DNA of 16,278 bases from JANOQP01 sp044227705 (GCA_044227705.1 JBGAWE010000105.1:1-16278), one strand, 5' to 3'; shown: positions 1 through 8,319, counted from the first letter of the stretch. Numbers and translations: made by a program. The notes: generated by a model not told the origin, from the sequence alone.

Positions 1-1938
1 CGTTAGGTCGCTGACGGCCACGAGGTCGGTCTTCGTGCAGTTGCCGAGGATGACGGTGAGCAGATAGACGCCCGGTTTCGTCACGTTGAAAATCGGGCCG
101 CTGCCGCTCTGCGGGCCGCTCCATTGGTACGAAATCGCCGCGCCCGACGTCGAACCTGCGCTCGAGAGTGGCGCGATTGCGTTGTTTTTGCAGGTCAAAT
201 ACTGGTCTGGTCCCGCGTTCGCCACAAGCGGGTTCACCGCGATGCCGACTTCGGCCACGTCGATGGACTTACAGTTGTTCGAAGTGTTGGTGATGGTCAA
301 TTTGTACTCCCCCGCCGCCGTGATGTCCGTCGGCGAATAGAGGTTGGAGGTGTAGCCTCCCGGGCCGCTCCATTTGGCGATGAAGTTTGGCCCCATCGAC
401 GAGCCGCTCCCGTCGAGCGCGGCCGTGCCGAGGCAGGTCAGGAGCTGGTCGGGCCCTGCATCGCAGACGGGCGCGTTGGCGTTGGCAAAAACGGTGACCG
501 AATCAATGGCAGAGCAGCCGTTCTCCTTGTTGTATACCAGGAAATAGAAAACGCCCGGCTGCGTCGCCTCAAGGGCAAAGGCGTGTTCGCTGTTCGCGGT
601 CACGCCAGGGCCAGTCCAAGTGTAGACAAATTGCGGCCCCGTGGAGGTGCCTTTCGTATCGAGGTCGACGTCGCCGTCGGGTGTGCAGGTGAGGGTCTTG
701 TCCGGCCCGGCTTCGGCAATTGGCACCGCATTGTTGATGCCGACGGGCAGAGCGACGGTCGCCGTGCAGCCGTTGAACAGGCTCGTCACGGTGACCGAAT
801 AGCTGCCCGGCTGGTTGACGACGGGCGAAAGCTGTGTCTCATTCGCCGCCGTAATGCCCGGCCCGGTCCATTGATAGGGGAAATTCGGGCAATTCTGACA
901 GCCGACGACCAACGTGACCGAGGTTGAGTCGCAGGTGATGACCGGCTGGGAGTTCGGGTAGGCGGCGGGCGGCTGGATGTCGGTGACGACGTGGACGGTG
1001 TCCACCTTTGTGCAATGCGAGACGTTGTCCGTCACCTCCAAAACGAACTCGCCCGGCTGGTCGGCGGTCGGCGCGGAGATAGTGTTCTGGGGTGCTGTGA
1101 TGCCCGGCCCGATCCATAAAAAGCTGGTGCCGCCCGGCGAGGAGCCGCTTCCGTCGAGCGTGACGGCGGTGGTCGTGCAAGTCAACGTCTTGTCCGGCCC
1201 CGCCGAGGCGGTGGGCACGGTTTTGAGCAAAACGACTGTCGCCACCGCCGTTGAGGTGCAGCCGTTCGATGGGTCGGTGACTGTCAAACCATAATTGCCC
1301 GGCGCGACGGTCGTTGTGTCCGAAATGGTCGAATTGAAGCCGCTTGGCCCATCCCACAAAAAACTTACAGGAAAAACAGGGGAGGCCCCGTGCAGCGCGG
1401 CGATCGATTTTGTGCAGTTCAAAGTGTCGCCGAGAGCCGACGCCCCAGGCGCGCTCTTGTTCTCCGCCACATCGGCGGTGGCAGCGGAGGTGCAGCCGTT
1501 TGCGGCGTTCGTTACAATCAATGAATAGGAGCCACCGAGGTTGACCGTAGGGTTCTGTTGGCTCTGGTTGGCGGGCGTGATGCCCGGCCCCGACCATGCC
1601 CAGGTGACGGTCGCCACGTTCGACGAGCCTTGCAAAGTGACCGATGTGTTGACGCAGCCGATGGTTCCGCCGACGGCCGTTGCGCCGGGTAGGCCGGCCG
1701 CACTCGCGACGGTAACGGTAGCTGTGTCGGAGCAATAGGTGTTGCCCACGCTGTTCCTTAAAATCAGGTGGTAGACCCCTGCCGCTCCAGCCGCGTAGGT
1801 CGGCCCAGTGCCGACGACGGCCCAATTGGCGTTGGTCCAAGTCATCACGACCCCCGCGCCCGTTGTCGAGCCGGTCGAGCCGAGCTGGACGGAGGGCGAA
1901 AGGCACGAAATCGTCGGGTTTGCAGGTGTGATGACGGC
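1..1938 (-). repeat. Eight tandem ~240-bp PKD-like modules (L1-L8) of the left adhesin
   Basis: Module starts, read on the minus strand, are at 1938 (L1), 1695 (L2), 1452 (L3), 1218 (L4), 972 (L5), 726 (L6), 474 (L7) and 231 (L8). The period is 231-252 bases. Each unit encodes a beta-sandwich-like module with a WxGPG core. The copies are diverged at DNA level, with shared short GC-rich words only. L3-L8 correspond in order to modules R0-R5 of the right-hand adhesin. Confidence 0.85.
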
Positions 1939-3072
1939 TTTTGCCTTGATGATGGAAATGTTGAAGTTGACCGTCGAATCGCAGCCGCCGATCGATTGGA
2001 GGGTCTCGAAGAATGGGCCGCCTTCCTGGCAGTACTGGGTCTGGTTGAAGATGAGGCAGTCGCCCTCGCACAGGTATTTCGTCCCGTCGTTGTGTGTGAG
2101 CGGCGGTTTGACGGTCACTTTTTGCCGCACCGTCGAGTCGCAGCCGAGATAGCTCGTCAGCGGCGGGTTGGTCTGGAGGATGTAGGTGCCGGTCGTGTAG
2201 GCCGGGTTGTCGACGTAGAACTCGGGGAAATAGGGGGCCTGCTCATAGCAAATCACGGTGTCGGGGAGGACTTTCACAGGCAGCGGCAGGTTGGTGACGC
2301 TGATGCACTTCTCGGGCAGGTTGTGGCAGGCGCTCAATGGCTTCACGCAGACCTGTCCGCCCTGATCGCCGAACTGGATGGAGACCGTCTTGCCGCCGGG
2401 CGCAGGGATGATTTCTACGTTCCCGCCACCGTTGATGCTCGAGCCGGGCGGTGCAGACCATTGATAGGCATAGGTGGTGGACACGGCCGGAATGGTGAAC
2501 TGGGCCGTCCCGCCCGGGCAGACCTTCACCGGTCCGGCAGGCAGTGGGAACGGCGGCGGCGGAGGAACGTGCGTCGAGCCAGCCGTCACGCTCACAAGGA
2601 AATCGCACGGCGACTCGTCGAAGTCCGGGTCGTAGGACATGATGCAGAGCCAGTAGATCTGGCCGACCACGTAATTGTTGTAAGTCAGGTTGACGGTCGT
2701 CGTGGGCGGGATGACAAAGTTGCAAGCCACCGGCTGAGAGCCGCATACAGGGAAAACCATCCCGGCATACCCGTCGTCGCCGTCAAGGTTGCAGTTTGAA
2801 TAGGCGATGGAGAGGGAGATGGTCGGCGTTTCGGCCACAAAGCCGATCCAGACCGCGTCGCTCGACTGCGGGACGCAGCCCAGCCCGCCAATGCCGCCGC
2901 CGGTCGGGACGCCGCCCGCCGTGTTGCCATTGTAGCCGTTGAGGTCGCAGATGACGCAGGCCGATTCGCAGGTTGCTGCTGGTGGCGGGTTGAGGTCGTC
3001 GCAGAAAGCCGGTTGGGAAAGGCCTGTTTTTGCAAAAAGGAGGACCAGCAGAAAGGGGAGCGATTTATTCAT
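1..3072 (-). CDS. Giant secreted modular adhesin-like protein, N-terminal part (runs off left edge)
   Basis: An open frame starts at the ATG at 3072 and stays open to position 1, giving 1024 residues with no stop, so the C-terminus lies outside the window. Residues 1-20 are a signal peptide (hydrophobic LPFLLVLLF, then AKTGLSQ). Residues 21-168 form a Cys-rich, beta-rich N-terminal domain, followed by a proline run (about 170-177). A PKD-like domain follows (about 180-262), then a segment with two GCDSTV motifs (about 310 and 364). From residue 379 there are eight tandem PKD/Ig-like modules of 78-84 residues, each with a core like AGPDKTLTC, a W-x-GPG motif, P-G-x-Y and NGC. Most carry two cysteines, probably a disulfide. 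The family is exported by Sec and, in complete members, by type IX secretion to the cell surface, where it may act in adhesion or gliding. The function is inferred from architecture. The paralogue at 11606-16278 carries the C-terminal sorting domain that this gene presumably has beyond the edge. Confidence 0.93.
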   Translation of the reverse strand, partial: MNKSLPFLLVLLFAKTGLSQPAFCDDLNPPPAATCESACVICDLNGYNGNTAGGVPTGGGIGGLGCVPQSSDAVWIGFVAETPTISLSIAYSNCNLDGDDGYAGMVFPVCGSQPVACNFVIPPTTTVNLTYNNYVVGQIYWLCIMSYDPDFDESPCDFLVSVTAGSTHVPPPPPFPLPAGPVKVCPGGTAQFTIPAVSTTYAYQWSAPPGSSINGGGNVEIIPAPGGKTVSIQFGDQGGQVCVKPLSACHNLPEKCISVTNLPLPVKVLPDTVICYEQAPYFPEFYVDNPAYTTGTYILQTNPPLTSYLGCDSTVRQKVTVKPPLTHNDGTKYLCEGDCLIFNQTQYCQEGGPFFETLQSIGGCDSTVNFNISIIKAKAVITPANPTISCLSPSVQLGSTGSTTGAGVVMTWTNANWAVVGTGPTYAAGAAGVYHLILRNSVGNTYCSDTATVTVASAAGLPGATAVGGTIGCVNTSVTLQGSSNVATVTWAWSGPGITPANQSQQNPTVNLGGSYSLIVTNAANGCTSAATADVAENKSAPGASALGDTLNCTKSIAALHGASPVFPVSFLWDGPSGFNSTISDTTTVAPGNYGLTVTDPSNGCTSTAVATVVLLKTVPTASAGPDKTLTCTTTAVTLDGSGSSPGGTSFLWIGPGITAPQNTISAPTADQPGEFVLEVTDNVSHCTKVDTVHVVTDIQPPAAYPNSQPVITCDSTSVTLVVGCQNCPNFPYQWTGPGITAANETQLSPVVNQPGSYSVTVTSLFNGCTATVALPVGINNAVPIAEAGPDKTLTCTPDGDVDLDTKGTSTGPQFVYTWTGPGVTANSEHAFALEATQPGVFYFLVYNKENGCSAIDSVTVFANANAPVCDAGPDQLLTCLGTAALDGSGSSMGPNFIAKWSGPGGYTSNLYSPTDITAAGEYKLTITNTSNNCKSIDVAEVGIAVNPLVANAGPDQYLTCKNNAIAPLSSAGSTSGAAISYQWSGPQSGSGPIFNVTKPGVYLLTVILGNCTKTDLVAVSDLT

Positions 3073-3233
3073 CTTGAATTGATGTGAAAGGATGGTTGCC
3101 CAAAATCAGGCACGACAAAAACTATCCGCGTCAAAGATGGGGCGACGGTGGTTGTTTGTTTCGTAACACTTTTAAAGCAGAGTTCCCTTCCGGCCGAGCA
3201 TCGCTGCCCACACATCTGGAAGTTGGGGCACAA

Positions 3234-3268
3234 AAAAGCCCGCCCCGATTCAACCGGAACGGGCTTTT
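3234..3268 (-). terminator. Rho-independent terminator after the cytochrome c peroxidase gene
   Basis: On the minus strand AAAAGCCCG pairs with CGGGCTTTT across a 17-base loop that holds a further CCG/CGG pairing, and the right arm continues into six T residues. It lies 25 bases past the peroxidase stop codon and upstream of the left adhesin, so it separates the two transcripts. Confidence 0.75.
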
Positions 3269-3293
3269 CAATTCCCAACAATAAAGCTTGGCC

Positions 3294-4637
3294 TCAATGG
3301 CAGCCCATGTCCAGCTTCGACTGCGGGTCGTTGTCCGGGAAGCACATCCCTGACATGACGACGGAGGGTTTGTACCGCGTCATATGCTGGTCGAAGAGGC
3401 CGTTCTTGAGGAACTCGGTCAGGTCGGCGACCTCTTTCTCGCTCATGTTGAGCGGAACGAAACGCGACGAGAGTTGCGATGCTGGCACGTCGGGATTCTC
3501 GGGCACGGCCGAGTTGAAATATTCGACCACCTCGCGCAAGTCGCGCTTGCTGGCCCCGTGGAAGTAAAAGCCGATGTCGCGCAGGTTGTAGAGCTGCGGC
3601 ACTTTGAACTTGCGCATGTCCACCGCCTGGCCGGTGAAGCCACCGCGCCCGAGGACGCGCAGGTCGGTCGGCCCGGTGCGAAAAACGTCGAAGCCCGACT
3701 GGTGGAGGTCCTTCACGCCGAGGCCGAAGTAGGCCATCTGGTTGAGCGCCGGGCCTTCGTGGCAACGGAAGCAGCCCGCTTTGCCGAAAAACAATACGGC
3801 GCCGCGCTTTTCCTGGTCGGTCATCGCGCTCTTTTCGCCGCGCAGCCATTGCTGGAAAGGAGCCTGGTTGGTCAAAATCGTTCGCTGGTAGGCCGCGATG
3901 GCAAAGGCGACGGCCTTCAAAGAATACCGCTCCGAGACTGGCAAATCGGGGAAGGCCTTGTCGAACATGGCCTTGTAGCCCAGGGTGTCGGCAATCGTTT
4001 GGTTCATCAACTGCCGGTGGACGACGAGCGCGCGCTGGTTGTTGGCCTCTAGGCCTTGGAAGCCAAGCAGATTGATGTGGACAAGCGTGTCCGGGTGGGC
4101 GGCCGAGGCGGCCTCCAGCCCGGTGTTTGTGCCGAAGGAGCCGAAGGTCCCAGCCCACAGGGCGTTGGTGACGAAGGCGAGGTTGTGCATCGTCAGCGGC
4201 CGCGCGCCCTGGGCGTCAACGTCGGCACCGGCGTAATCGGAGTCCTTTTCGCGGCCCTCGCCGCTGTTGCCGAAGCCGACCGCCCCGTCGGCGATGCCCT
4301 GAAAGCGCCCCGCCGTGAACCCGCGTTCTGGGACGTGGCAAGTGGCGCAGCTGTAGGTCTGCCGCAGTTTGGCATTTTTGCCCACCAGCCCCATGCCCGG
4401 CTCAAAAAAGAGCATTTTTCCGAGGGCGACCTTTTCGGCGGTCACCGGGTTCTTGACGTCTTGGTTGGGAAGTTTCGACAGGTCGTTGCCGTCAGGAAGG
4501 ACATACTCGGCGATGTCACCGGAAGTGGAGGCTGATTGGATATTTTCAGTGAGCTCCTTGTCGAGCGCGGAATCCCGCTGCGGGGTGCAGGCCAGCACCC
4601 AATACGCGGCCAATAGGCCGAAGACCATTTTTTTCAT
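3294..4637 (-). CDS. Di-heme cytochrome c peroxidase / MauG-like lipoprotein
   Basis: The product is 447 residues. Two c-type heme motifs are present, CATCH at 97-101 and CFRCH at 289-293, and ALGKMLFFEP at 71-80 is typical of bacterial di-heme cytochrome c peroxidases, which reduce hydrogen peroxide in the periplasm using electrons from small cytochromes. The N-terminus has a short hydrophobic stretch ending in a lipobox (VLAC, Cys17), so it is probably a periplasm-facing lipoprotein. I chose the ATG at 4637. A longer in-frame start at 4730 would add a hydrophilic leader before the signal peptide and would place the start inside a promoter-like box. The tail carries two extra cysteines (432, 446) and ends in GCH; I assign them no role. 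The gene stands alone, with a promoter candidate at 4728-4735 and a terminator at 3234-3268. A related MauG-type oxidase role cannot be excluded. Confidence 0.93.
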   Translation of the reverse strand: MKKMVFGLLAAYWVLACTPQRDSALDKELTENIQSASTSGDIAEYVLPDGNDLSKLPNQDVKNPVTAEKVALGKMLFFEPGMGLVGKNAKLRQTYSCATCHVPERGFTAGRFQGIADGAVGFGNSGEGREKDSDYAGADVDAQGARPLTMHNLAFVTNALWAGTFGSFGTNTGLEAASAAHPDTLVHINLLGFQGLEANNQRALVVHRQLMNQTIADTLGYKAMFDKAFPDLPVSERYSLKAVAFAIAAYQRTILTNQAPFQQWLRGEKSAMTDQEKRGAVLFFGKAGCFRCHEGPALNQMAYFGLGVKDLHQSGFDVFRTGPTDLRVLGRGGFTGQAVDMRKFKVPQLYNLRDIGFYFHGASKRDLREVVEYFNSAVPENPDVPASQLSSRFVPLNMSEKEVADLTEFLKNGLFDQHMTRYKPSVVMSGMCFPDNDPQSKLDMGCH

Positions 4638-4727
4638 GAAGATTACAGTTAAAGAATGATGGATTAACCGCGAACTCCTCGGGCGCGTGGGAGCGGTGCG
4701 CGGCCCGGTGTCGTGTCTGTTCAGCGG

Positions 4728-4735
4728 CAAAGCTA
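4728..4735 (-). promoter_or_regulatory. Candidate Bacteroidota -7 box for the cytochrome c peroxidase gene
   Basis: The minus strand reads TAGCTTTG, an exact match to the Bacteroidota -7 consensus TAnnTTTG, 90 bases before the chosen ATG. I see no convincing -33 TTTG at normal spacing, so the call rests on the -7 box and its position. Confidence 0.4.
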
Positions 4736-4760
4736 TGGAGGTAGCTGGGAGGGGGAGCTT

Positions 4761-4782
4761 AAAAATGCCGTAAGAGGCGGCA
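4761..4782 (-). terminator. Weak candidate terminator downstream of mqnA
   Basis: On the minus strand TGCCG and CGGCA form a 5-bp stem around a 7-base loop, immediately followed by TTTTT. It is 142 bases past the mqnA stop and upstream of the peroxidase promoter box. The stem is short, so this is tentative. Confidence 0.35.
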
Positions 4783-4923
4783 AGGAGGCAAAAATTGGTG
4801 GATTCCGCGCGCTTTTAGGCTCGGCCGCCTGACGGCGGAAAATGTCTGTTCAATGGATGCGATTGCGCAAACAAACTCCGGGCCAGTCGGAACAGGAGCT
4901 ATTGCGCTTGTGGATGAGAAAAA

Positions 4924-5751
4924 TCAGCCGCCCAGTTTTTGACCGTCCTCCGCTCCTGAAAATTCCGGTTCCAAGCCAGCTGCGCCGGTTTGCGTCCGGT
5001 GGATTTTTTCAAAATCGAAACTCGGGTCGAGCTTTTTCAGGAAGAGTCGCAAACCGTTGATTTTCAGCGCGTTGAGTTCATAGCTGATGTTCTGCGTGTA
5101 ATATTTCCGCAAATCGAAGCCTTCGACCGGAGGCAGCAGCATCGTCAGTTGCGGGACGTGGTCGAGGCCGAGACGGAAGGCCGCGTTCAGTTTTTCCAAA
5201 AAAACCTTGTCGAGCGGCCGACGACTGACCCACGCGGCGAAGACGAACGGGAGGCCCGTCCATTCCGTCCAAGCCTCGGCGAGGTCGATGACGAAGGGGT
5301 GCTTTTTCAACAGCCCGATGGCACGGTCCCCGATGACGACGGCCGCCGTGTCGCCTCCGATTTCATCCTCGAAACCGGGCTTGGCGGGCAGGAACTCGAC
5401 TTCCTGTTTCCAAAAATCTTCGAAAAGGAGGCGAACGAGCGCGACGGAGGTCTTCGAGTGAAAGTCGAGCCAGACTTTTCTGACCTCCGCAAGTGGCTTT
5501 TCGGAAAACAAACAGACCGTCTTCACCGCCCCGACCGAGCCGATGCAATAGTCGCTCACGAGCCACGACTCGCCCAGTTCGGGCAAAACGGCGACGGGGA
5601 CGAGGCCCAAATCCGCCTCGCCACTGGCCAGTTTGCGGGCGGTGACGGAGGGCATGTCGAGCGAAAGCTCAATCTCGGCATCAAGCCCAGATTGAAAAAT
5701 GCCGTACAAAAACGGCTTCGTGTTGAGATAGGAAACTGCGGTGACGCGCAT
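4924..5751 (-). CDS. mqnA: Chorismate dehydratase MqnA (futalosine menaquinone pathway)
   Basis: The product is 275 residues, the usual size for MqnA. It begins MRVTAVSYLNTKPFLYG, the characteristic N-terminus of the MqnA/MqnD periplasmic-binding-like fold, and continues with GEADLGLVPVAVL and IGDRAIGLL, segments typical of MqnA. The enzyme dehydrates chorismate to 3-[(1-carboxyvinyl)oxy]benzoate, the first committed step of the futalosine route to menaquinone, in the cytoplasm. The start lies 5 bases after the mqnE stop, so the two are very probably co-transcribed. mqnE encodes the enzyme using the MqnA product, which supports the assignment over MqnD. The C-terminal ~20 residues look poorly conserved. 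Confidence 0.95.
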   Translation of the reverse strand: MRVTAVSYLNTKPFLYGIFQSGLDAEIELSLDMPSVTARKLASGEADLGLVPVAVLPELGESWLVSDYCIGSVGAVKTVCLFSEKPLAEVRKVWLDFHSKTSVALVRLLFEDFWKQEVEFLPAKPGFEDEIGGDTAAVVIGDRAIGLLKKHPFVIDLAEAWTEWTGLPFVFAAWVSRRPLDKVFLEKLNAAFRLGLDHVPQLTMLLPPVEGFDLRKYYTQNISYELNALKINGLRLFLKKLDPSFDFEKIHRTQTGAAGLEPEFSGAEDGQKLGG

Positions 5752-5756
5752 CTTTT

Positions 5757-6941
5757 TCAGTTCAAAACCGGAAGCTCGAAATAGCCCCGGAACTCCTTGT
5801 CGCTTTCGAACGCCTCGCCCGTCCAGTCTTTGACGACGTTGTATAAGGTGTCGCGCTCGACCGCCTCGCGCCCGACTGCGCGGATGAGCTTGACGAGTTC
5901 CTCCGTCGAGAGGCTCGGATGCTGCTCCTCGGCCCCTGCCATCGAGTAGATTTTGGTCGTGTCGTCAATGGTCCCGTCGATGTCGTCGACGCCAAAGCCG
6001 AGCGAGAGCTGCGCGGTCGAGCGGCCAATCATCGGCCAGTAGGCCTTGACGTGGTCGAAGTTGTCCAAAAAGATGCGTGAAATGGCGTAGTTGCGCAGGT
6101 CCTCGACCGTCGTCGACTCGGCGACGTGCGACATCTGGTTGTCGCGGTTCCGAAATTTCAGTGGGATGAAAGTCTGGAAGCCGCCAGTCCGGTCCTGCAA
6201 ATCGCGCAGCCTTTGTAGGTGGTCGACGCGGTGCCAGAACCGCTCGATGTGGCCGTAGAGCATCGTCGCATTGGAGCGGCGGCCGAGGCGGTGCCATTCC
6301 TCGTGGATGTCGAGCCATTGGTCGCCCGTGCATTTGTCGGCCGCGATCTGCTCCCGGATTTCGGGGTGGAAAATCTCCGCCCCTCCACCCGGCAAGGAGT
6401 CGCAGCCTGCCTCGGCGATGGCTTTCATGCCCTCGGCATAGCCGATTTTGGCCTTCTTGAAAATGTAGTGGTACTCGACCGGCGTGAGCGCCTTTATGTG
6501 CAACTCGGGCCGGTGCGCCCTTATTTTTTGGAAAAGCTCGACATAAAAAGGGAGGTCGTACCTCGGCAAAACCCCGCCGACGATGTGGACCTCCGTCACC
6601 GGCTGACCGTCGTAGCTGCGCACGATGTCCATCATGTCCTCCATCGAATAGGCCCAGGCGTCGGCATCCTCTTTCTGTTTGAGGAGGCGAGAATACGAGC
6701 AGAACTTGCAGTCGTATACACAGAGGTTGGTTGGCTCGATGTGGAAGTTGCGGTTGAAAAAGGTGCGGCTGCCATTCTTCTTTTCGCGGACGAAATTGGC
6801 GAGCGCGCCCACGAAGCCGAGCGGCCCTTTTTCAAAAAGCAGCACGCCCTCGTCGAAGCTGATCCGTTGATTGTCAAATACTTTTTCGGCTATCCGGCGC
6901 AGGCCGCTGTCGAGTTTGGGGTCGGAGAAGATGGCGTTCAT
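5757..6941 (-). CDS. mqnE: Aminofutalosine synthase MqnE (radical SAM)
   Basis: The product is 394 residues from the ATG at 6941. The radical SAM motif CX3CX2C is at Cys74, Cys78 and Cys81 (CVYDCKFC). LPGGGAEIFHPEIREQI and ATMLYGHIE are hallmarks separating MqnE from its relative MqnC. MqnE joins the MqnA product with the adenosyl radical from S-adenosylmethionine to give 6-amino-6-deoxyfutalosine. An in-frame TTG at 6995 would add 18 residues, but it lies in the last codons of the upstream glycosyltransferase and the ATG matches the family start better. The gene sits 50 bases after the glycosyltransferase and 5 bases before mqnA. One oddity: the segment usually written VGG(L/V)HP reads VGGVLP here (Leu125). 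The other pathway genes (mqnB, mqnC, mqnD) are not in the window. Confidence 0.95.
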   Translation of the reverse strand: MNAIFSDPKLDSGLRRIAEKVFDNQRISFDEGVLLFEKGPLGFVGALANFVREKKNGSRTFFNRNFHIEPTNLCVYDCKFCSYSRLLKQKEDADAWAYSMEDMMDIVRSYDGQPVTEVHIVGGVLPRYDLPFYVELFQKIRAHRPELHIKALTPVEYHYIFKKAKIGYAEGMKAIAEAGCDSLPGGGAEIFHPEIREQIAADKCTGDQWLDIHEEWHRLGRRSNATMLYGHIERFWHRVDHLQRLRDLQDRTGGFQTFIPLKFRNRDNQMSHVAESTTVEDLRNYAISRIFLDNFDHVKAYWPMIGRSTAQLSLGFGVDDIDGTIDDTTKIYSMAGAEEQHPSLSTEELVKLIRAVGREAVERDTLYNVVKDWTGEAFESDKEFRGYFELPVLN

Positions 6942-6991
6942 CCAATAAGATTTTGGGTGGAACAACAAGAACGGCTGGCGGTTTTCGGCCG

Positions 6992-8102
6992 TCAAAGCTT
7001 GCCGATGATTTCGATGAGCCTGGCCGCGTTGAGCTTGTTGGAGTATTCCGTCTCAAAATTGCCCGCCATCGTTGATTTTCCCCAGTTCGAAGGGGCCATT
7101 AGGATCGCCTCGATGGTCTGCCTGATCTGCGCCGCCGAGTTGCGCACGGAAGCAGAGCGGGGCCAAGCGTGCCGCTCACCATGTTGTCGTTGACGATGCC
7201 AGAAGCGGCCGCTGAGTTGACGAGCTTCAATTTCATCCCCGCCCGCTGGAAGCTGACGAGCAGGTTGATTTGCGCGTCGCGCACGAGCTTGCTCATCGTT
7301 GCGTCATTTGGATTTTCGACGAGGCGGACATTTTCATGCCTTTCCACCAGCATTTTCAGCCTGTCCGATGGCTCCCATCCCGGCAATGACGAACGGATGT
7401 CGGTCTCCGCGAAGATCTCCTCGATGAGCCACATGGCCGCCCGCTCGTTGTCGGCGACCGACAGTTTCCCGTGAAAAAGGACGAAGTCGCCCCGTCCGGT
7501 TGGGCTTTCCACTCGCGTGTTCGGGTGGAAGACGGGAACGTAATAAGTCGACGGTTTTTGCTCCTTGAAATAGGCCTCGTCGTCCGTCGAGATGGTGATT
7601 ATCTGGTCGGCGTGGAGGACGACGCTCGGCTCGGCCCTTTGCAGCTTGATGCTCTCGATGAAAAAATAGGCCTTCTGCAGAACGTCGTCCTCCAGCTCCG
7701 AGAGGTTGGCGTAGTACTGCCACTCGATGTTGTGCATCCGCACGATTTTCTGCCGCCTTGCGAGTATAGGTACCCGATGAAGCCGCAGGTGTGCATCCCC
7801 TCAGAAAGGATGGGTGGTTGTCCTTTTTAAGCCTTTTTCAAGAGCTTGGAATGCCGCCGCGACTGCATGATGAACGGCCGCAGGCTCAACTGGTGCCAGA
7901 GCGACCGAGTGCGCGGGTAATAGTTGACCTCGTGGCAGTATTTCTCAAGCTCGGGGCTGGGCTTCCGGTCGCCGTACTGAAAGCAGTGGAGGATGACGTT
8001 TACGCCCGCCTCGTGCAATGCTTTCAACTGGTTGAAGATGACGATGACGCCGCCATAATTGGCAGGAAAGGGAATGTCGAACGAGACGATGTGAAGAAAC
8101 AT
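6992..8102 (-). pseudogene. Glycosyltransferase (GT4-like), interrupted by several frameshifts
   Basis: Fragments in different frames together make one protein of about 370 residues. The N-terminus starts at the ATG at 8102 (MFLHIVSFDIPFPANYGG) and stays open to about 7833. A short piece with HTCGFIGYLYSQGGRK spans about 7800-7750. The largest piece begins VRMHNIEWQYYANL near 7743 and runs past 7210 (FVLFHGKLSV, KLKLVNS, IVNDNMVSGT). The C-terminus (FETEYSNKLNAARLIEII) ends with TGA at 6992-6994. This order matches bacteroidetal glycosyltransferases with the HIVSFD...NYGG N-terminus and GRFC-VND C-terminal region, which transfer a sugar from a nucleotide donor in the cytoplasm; the acceptor is unknown. 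Indels near 7832 (AAAAAGG), 7813 (CCC), 7747 (AAAA) and at least four more in 7040-7210 break the frame. No substitution stop is needed to explain the breaks, so a sequence error is as likely as a true pseudogene. It is probably the first gene of the operon with mqnE and mqnA. Confidence 0.82.
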
Positions 8103-8132
8103 GGCGGCCCAGAGTGTGTTGCTGCGTGCGGC

Positions 8133-8140
8133 CAAAGGTA
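8133..8140 (-). promoter_or_regulatory. Candidate Bacteroidota -7 box for the glycosyltransferase-mqnE-mqnA operon
   Basis: The minus strand reads TACCTTTG, an exact TAnnTTTG match, 30 bases before the glycosyltransferase ATG. That gives a short plausible leader. A TTTC lies about 15 bases upstream, a poor -33 element. Confidence 0.45.
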
Positions 8141-8213
8141 GACAGCTGCTTTTGGGAAATTGAGGCCGGGTTTTTGGAAAATTAGCCGCAGGTTTGTGGC
8201 CTCGAAAAGCAGA

Positions 8214-8241
8214 GTTGGCGGGCCGCGGGCTTTTATTCTTG
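8214..8241 (+). promoter_or_regulatory. Candidate promoter for the DUF697 gene
   Basis: GTTG at 8214-8217 and TATTCTTG at 8234-8241 resemble the -33 TTTG and -7 TAnnTTTG elements with one mismatch each and a 16-base spacer. They lie about 80 bases before the chosen GTG, in the 217-base divergent gap shared with the glycosyltransferase promoter. Confidence 0.3.
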
Positions 8242-8319
8242 ATACAAAACACGGCCAGACTTACCCCCGTTCCGAACAAAACCAGACGCAGGCATTCTCC
8301 AGAGAAAACAAAAATTTCC

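Noticed and set aside
839..2071. A 410-residue minus-strand frame within the left adhesin
   Set aside because: It is a shifted frame of the PKD modules, rich in Arg and His and without domain motifs. The true frame, open from 3072 to 1, contains all conserved modules.
3100..3180. Promoter boxes for the left adhesin such as TAGTTTTT near 3117-3125
   Set aside because: The -7 match is imperfect and no TTTG lies at a suitable distance, so I do not call a promoter.
4823..4838. CCGCC-TGAC-GGCGG hairpin as a terminator of mqnA
   Set aside because: It has no T-run on the minus strand. The hairpin at 4761-4782 with TTTTT is the better, though still weak, candidate.
6992..8102. Programmed ribosomal frameshifting in the glycosyltransferase or hemH
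   Set aside because: There are many shifts in both directions per gene and no consistent slippery site with a following structure. Accumulated indels fit better.
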